9,483 nt of DNA from an uncultured Brachyspira sp. (GTDB lineage: Bacteria; Spirochaetota; Brachyspiria; Brachyspirales; Brachyspiraceae): the NCBI GenBank assembly GCA_934725525.1, contig CAKVCG010000065.1:1-9483 (forward strand). The letters run 5' to 3'. Each line of letters opens with the position of its first letter. Positions within the stretch are counted from its first letter, which is position 1. A program made the translations under genes and the position numbers. Shown piece by piece: positions 6,579 through 9,483 of the stretch. The notes below the pieces were generated by a model. The model saw only the letters and a program-made list of their open reading frames with translations, was not told the origin of the DNA and searched no databases.

Positions 6579-9347
6579 ATGAAACAATTTATTATATTTA
6601 TAATATTACTATTTTTAATTATATTTGAATTTTCATATTCTCAAGATGCTATTTTTAAACCTTTCAGAAAATTATATACAATACAAACCGAAAAATTTGA
6701 AATAATATTTCCAATGGAATCGAGAAGAACGGCGGAAAAATTATCCGAATTTGTAGACGAAATATACGAAGAATATTCAAAAATTTTAAATAGCAAAGTG
6801 GACGGAAAAATTCCAATTACGATAACTGCCGATATGAATTATTTTAATGCTTGGTCTACTCCTTTGCCTTATCCCTCTATGGTTTTATTTGACACTATGG
6901 AAGATGGCAATACGATAATCGACCCCGATAATTTTAAAGGCACTTTTATTCATGAGCTTACGCATTTATTAAGTTTGGCTTCTGAAAATGCAGGAGCTCA
7001 AACTAAAGTATTGGGAAATTGGGCTTCAATGCTTTTTTTTAATACTCCGATTTTTATGCTTGAAGGAATATGCGTGAGTATGGAAAGTTATAAAGGTTTT
7101 GGAAGAGCAAACGACCCTTTGGTTAAACAAACATTAAGACAAGATATTTACGAAGGAAAATTTAAAACTCCAATACAATTAAGCGATATTTGGAGTAAAA
7201 GACCTTACGATTCTTATTATTTATACGGCGGATTATTTTCAAAATATCTGCAAGATAGATTTGGAATTGAAAAATATAATGAATTATGGAATGTAATGAG
7301 AAAAAAATTATCTTTTTCTTTTTTAATTTATAATTCTGGTTTTTACGGAGCATTTAAAAAAGTTTATGGAATGAATTTTTTAGAAGTTTGGGGAGATTTT
7401 CAAAATTCTTTAGCGCTTGAAAATATTAGTCCGAGCGAAGAGTTGAGAGTTAATAATAAAGAAACTTATATAAGCGATTTGACTTCCTACGGAGATAAAG
7501 TTTATTATATAGATAATAATATCGGCGCGCTTTATTCATACAAACAAAATAGAATTAGCGGAGATAATAAAAAAGATTTAAAATTGGAATTCTACATTGA
7601 TAGAACTTCCGAAAGTTTAGATATTTCTTCTGACGGTAAAAGAGCTTTATTCGTATCTCGAACTTATAACGGCGGACTTTATAAATATATTGTAAAAGAA
7701 TACGATTTAGAAAAAAAGAGAAGAACAAAAAGAAAATGGGAAAATATTCAATATGCAAGATTTTTTAAAAACGGAATTATAGGAATTGGAAAAGATTTGC
7801 ATAATCCTATTTTAATTTATATTGACGAAAATGATAATAAAGAAATTTTACTTGAAGCGAATGATAATTTTTCTTATATATCGCCGACTGTTATTGACGA
7901 TAATAATATAGCTTTAATAATTTCCGATTACGGAATAAGACATATTGCGATTTTCAATTATCAAACAAAAACTTTGCAATATATTGAAACAAAAGACGAT
8001 AGTTTAAATTTTGTAAGATATTTAAGATATTCTAACCGCAAACTTTTATTTTCTTATAATAATAACGATAGATTTTATAAATTAGGCGAATTGGATTTAA
8101 ATGCTAATAATATAAAACTTTATGATAAAGATTTTTCTGGAGGAATAATCTCGCCAGTTTATGCAAATAATTCAATTTATTATTTGGGAAATTTTTCAGA
8201 ATATAATAAATTAATGAAGTTTGACGAAAATATAAAACCTCAAATAAAAAATATTTCGCTTACTTCAAAAACTATTGAAAAATATAATTTTATTCCAAAA
8301 AAAGAATTAGGCAAATATAATCAATTTAAATATATAAAACCTTTTGCAACTTGGGCGCCATTGCCGCAATTAAATACTTCGTTTCCATATTTTATAAACG
8401 GATTTGGAATTTTTTCTTATTTTGCTTCTCCATCTCGAAATAATTGGGGAACTTTATGGCTTGGGCTTGATATTCCTTCATTATTTTTACAAACGGAATT
8501 TAATCTTACTTCTTATAGTTTATTGCATCCTTTAAATTTTAGTTTCGGCAGTCAAGTTGTTTATTCTACTTATAATTATTGGAAAGTAGAAAGTTCGATT
8601 GATATGCAATTTAAACTTTACACAGAAAGCGATAAAGTATCTTTCTATTTAAGCCCTATATTATACGGAGCTTTATTTTCTGAAGACGCGATTCCAAATT
8701 ACATATCGAGCGCTTTCAAGTGGAAATACGACTCTTGGACTTTTGTCGCTACTTTGCAGGCTTCTTTTATTTTTAGAACGAGAGCGAATAAACCCTACAG
8801 AGACGATTTAATAAGAATTTCGTTATATCCGATGTATTCGGTAAAATATAACAGATTCGGATTAGATTTTAATTCTCAATTTCAAACGAGATATATTCCG
8901 ATAAGAATGAGTTTTTACGGCGCTTATGTTTCAAGCGGATTAGTTTCATTTGACGGCGCTTCAAAAGTATTCGGCGCAAAATATGTTAGCGCGCCAGCGG
9001 AGTTTCATTCTTATGCCAGACGAAAAAATCTTGCGGACAATTATTTTTTAGCGGGCGACATCGAACTTTTAGGATTTGTCGATTCTCAATTTAATTTAAG
9101 TCATATTTATTTTGATAATTTCTTTGCATCTTTATCCTATAGATTTGCTTATTATGATGTAAACTATATGCATTCTATCGGATTAAAAATTGGAACAAAA
9201 GCGAGTATTCCTATAATACCTTATAATATAATAACGGGAGAGCCTTATATATCGATTGCTTTAAGAATGCCAAAAAAAATCGAAGGTTTTCAAAAAAATT
9301 CTTTTAACGATTTTTATATGGGTTTCGGACTTCAAATTTCTTGGTAA
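6579..9347 (+). CDS. secreted zinc metallopeptidase with propeller-like middle and outer-membrane barrel, copy 2
   Basis: A 922-residue paralogue of the preceding gene with the same order of parts. The signal peptide is slightly longer (residues 1-21, ending SYS). The gluzincin site is HELTH at 125-129 with E162 in LEG, again 33 residues after the second histidine. Residues 205-571 are identical to copy 1. The barrel covers about 585-922 and also ends GLQISW. Compared with copy 1 it lacks four residues near position 76. It differs most just before the HExxH (about 84-122) and just after the shared GNWA motif, regions expected to shape the substrate cleft, so the two may cut different targets. 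The start ATG has no ribosome binding site and no competing upstream ATG in frame. Function beyond membrane-anchored metallopeptidase is not established by the sequence. Confidence 0.8.
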   Translation: MKQFIIFIILLFLIIFEFSYSQDAIFKPFRKLYTIQTEKFEIIFPMESRRTAEKLSEFVDEIYEEYSKILNSKVDGKIPITITADMNYFNAWSTPLPYPSMVLFDTMEDGNTIIDPDNFKGTFIHELTHLLSLASENAGAQTKVLGNWASMLFFNTPIFMLEGICVSMESYKGFGRANDPLVKQTLRQDIYEGKFKTPIQLSDIWSKRPYDSYYLYGGLFSKYLQDRFGIEKYNELWNVMRKKLSFSFLIYNSGFYGAFKKVYGMNFLEVWGDFQNSLALENISPSEELRVNNKETYISDLTSYGDKVYYIDNNIGALYSYKQNRISGDNKKDLKLEFYIDRTSESLDISSDGKRALFVSRTYNGGLYKYIVKEYDLEKKRRTKRKWENIQYARFFKNGIIGIGKDLHNPILIYIDENDNKEILLEANDNFSYISPTVIDDNNIALIISDYGIRHIAIFNYQTKTLQYIETKDDSLNFVRYLRYSNRKLLFSYNNNDRFYKLGELDLNANNIKLYDKDFSGGIISPVYANNSIYYLGNFSEYNKLMKFDENIKPQIKNISLTSKTIEKYNFIPKKELGKYNQFKYIKPFATWAPLPQLNTSFPYFINGFGIFSYFASPSRNNWGTLWLGLDIPSLFLQTEFNLTSYSLLHPLNFSFGSQVVYSTYNYWKVESSIDMQFKLYTESDKVSFYLSPILYGALFSEDAIPNYISSAFKWKYDSWTFVATLQASFIFRTRANKPYRDDLIRISLYPMYSVKYNRFGLDFNSQFQTRYIPIRMSFYGAYVSSGLVSFDGASKVFGAKYVSAPAEFHSYARRKNLADNYFLAGDIELLGFVDSQFNLSHIYFDNFFASLSYRFAYYDVNYMHSIGLKIGTKASIPIIPYNIITGEPYISIALRMPKKIEGFQKNSFNDFYMGFGLQISW
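7189..8281 (+). repeat. 1093-bp direct repeat, second unit (identical to 4365-5457)
   Basis: Second unit of the in-frame direct repeat described at 4365-5457. It lies at the same relative position in the second peptidase gene. Because both units are in the same reading frame, recombination between them would remove 2824 bp and leave one intact hybrid gene. Confidence 0.95.
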
Positions 9348-9410
9348 TTTTATATTTTAATTATAAAAATTAGAATAAAATTCATTTATTAATGACGATA
9401 TATTATTTTT

Positions 9411-9483
9411 TTAGTCTATAACTTTAATAGTATAATGTCTTATGTGCCTATGATGATGACGATGATGTTTTTTATATTTATAT
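9411..9483 (-). CDS. C-terminal fragment of an unidentified protein with a His/Arg-rich tail
   Basis: A minus-strand frame open to the right edge ends in TAA at 9413-9411. Its last 23 residues include KKHHRHHHRHIRHY and end TIKVID. Seven of the 23 are histidine. Such tails occur on metal-binding or nucleic-acid-binding proteins, but the family cannot be recognised from this fragment. It is convergent with the second peptidase gene, with 63 bp between the two stop codons. Short length makes it uncertain that this frame is translated; the biased composition in an otherwise A/T-dominated region favours it. Confidence 0.5.
   Translation of the reverse strand, partial: YKYKKHHRHHHRHIRHYTIKVID

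Noticed and set aside
9348..9410. Possible terminator between the second peptidase gene and the convergent frame
   Set aside because: Only A/T-only pairing (TTTTATA with TATAAAA) is available and no clear T run follows the stem, so stability is not convincing.
1..9483. CRISPR array, insertion sequence or tRNA/rRNA gene
   Set aside because: No regularly spaced short repeats, transposase frames, terminal inverted repeats or cloverleaf-like segments were seen; the only large repeat is the intragenic pair.

Overview
The window is strongly AT-rich, with long A/T runs between genes and codons ending mostly in A or T. Two encoded proteins carry signal peptides and end in outer-membrane beta-barrel signals, so the host has two membranes. 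This fits a low-GC diderm and best matches a Brachyspira-like spirochaete. That assignment is inference from composition and gene content; a fusobacterium or another low-GC diderm is not excluded.

Left part (1-1864). The window opens with the first 34 codons of ispG (minus strand, running off the edge). Its leader contains a candidate promoter and a degenerate fragment of a dispersed 'CGTCATTGCGAG'-type repeat. Next is a Cof-type HAD phosphatase on the minus strand. Divergent from it is rex, the NADH/NAD+-sensing repressor, with a TTGACA/TATAAT promoter and a GGAG ribosome binding site. Its true start is the ATG at 1223, not the upstream in-frame TTG.

Middle (1865-3745). A sodium-coupled amino-acid transporter of the NSS/SNF family (metP-like) and a 31-residue single-helix partner (metS-like) form a minus-strand pair. 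They are followed by a hairpin plus U-tract terminator whose T run lies in the last codons of rex. The A/T-only gap 3568-3745 holds divergent promoter candidates, one for the transporter and one for the genes to its right.

Right part (3746-9347). Two tandem paralogues of 930 and 922 residues encode secreted zinc metallopeptidases of the HExxH...E (gluzincin, peptidase MA-like) type. Each has a middle region of propeller-like repeats and a C-terminal outer-membrane barrel ending in ...QISW. Their first ~205 and last ~355 residues have clearly diverged, but 1093 bp in the middle (4365-5457 and 7189-8281) are identical base for base, silent sites included. This is best read as recent gene conversion or recombination between the copies, with assembly error as the alternative to exclude. 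Both genes lack a Shine-Dalgarno sequence, and each has a promoter-like element placed so close that the mRNA would be leaderless or nearly so, unlike the other genes here.

Right edge (9348-9483). A convergent minus-strand reading frame enters from the right and ends in a histidine/arginine-rich tail.

The housekeeping genes (ispG, HAD, rex, metPS) do not obviously work with the peptidase pair. The pair looks like a small surface-protein family undergoing domain-wise diversification and homogenisation, and it is the part of the window most worth following up.
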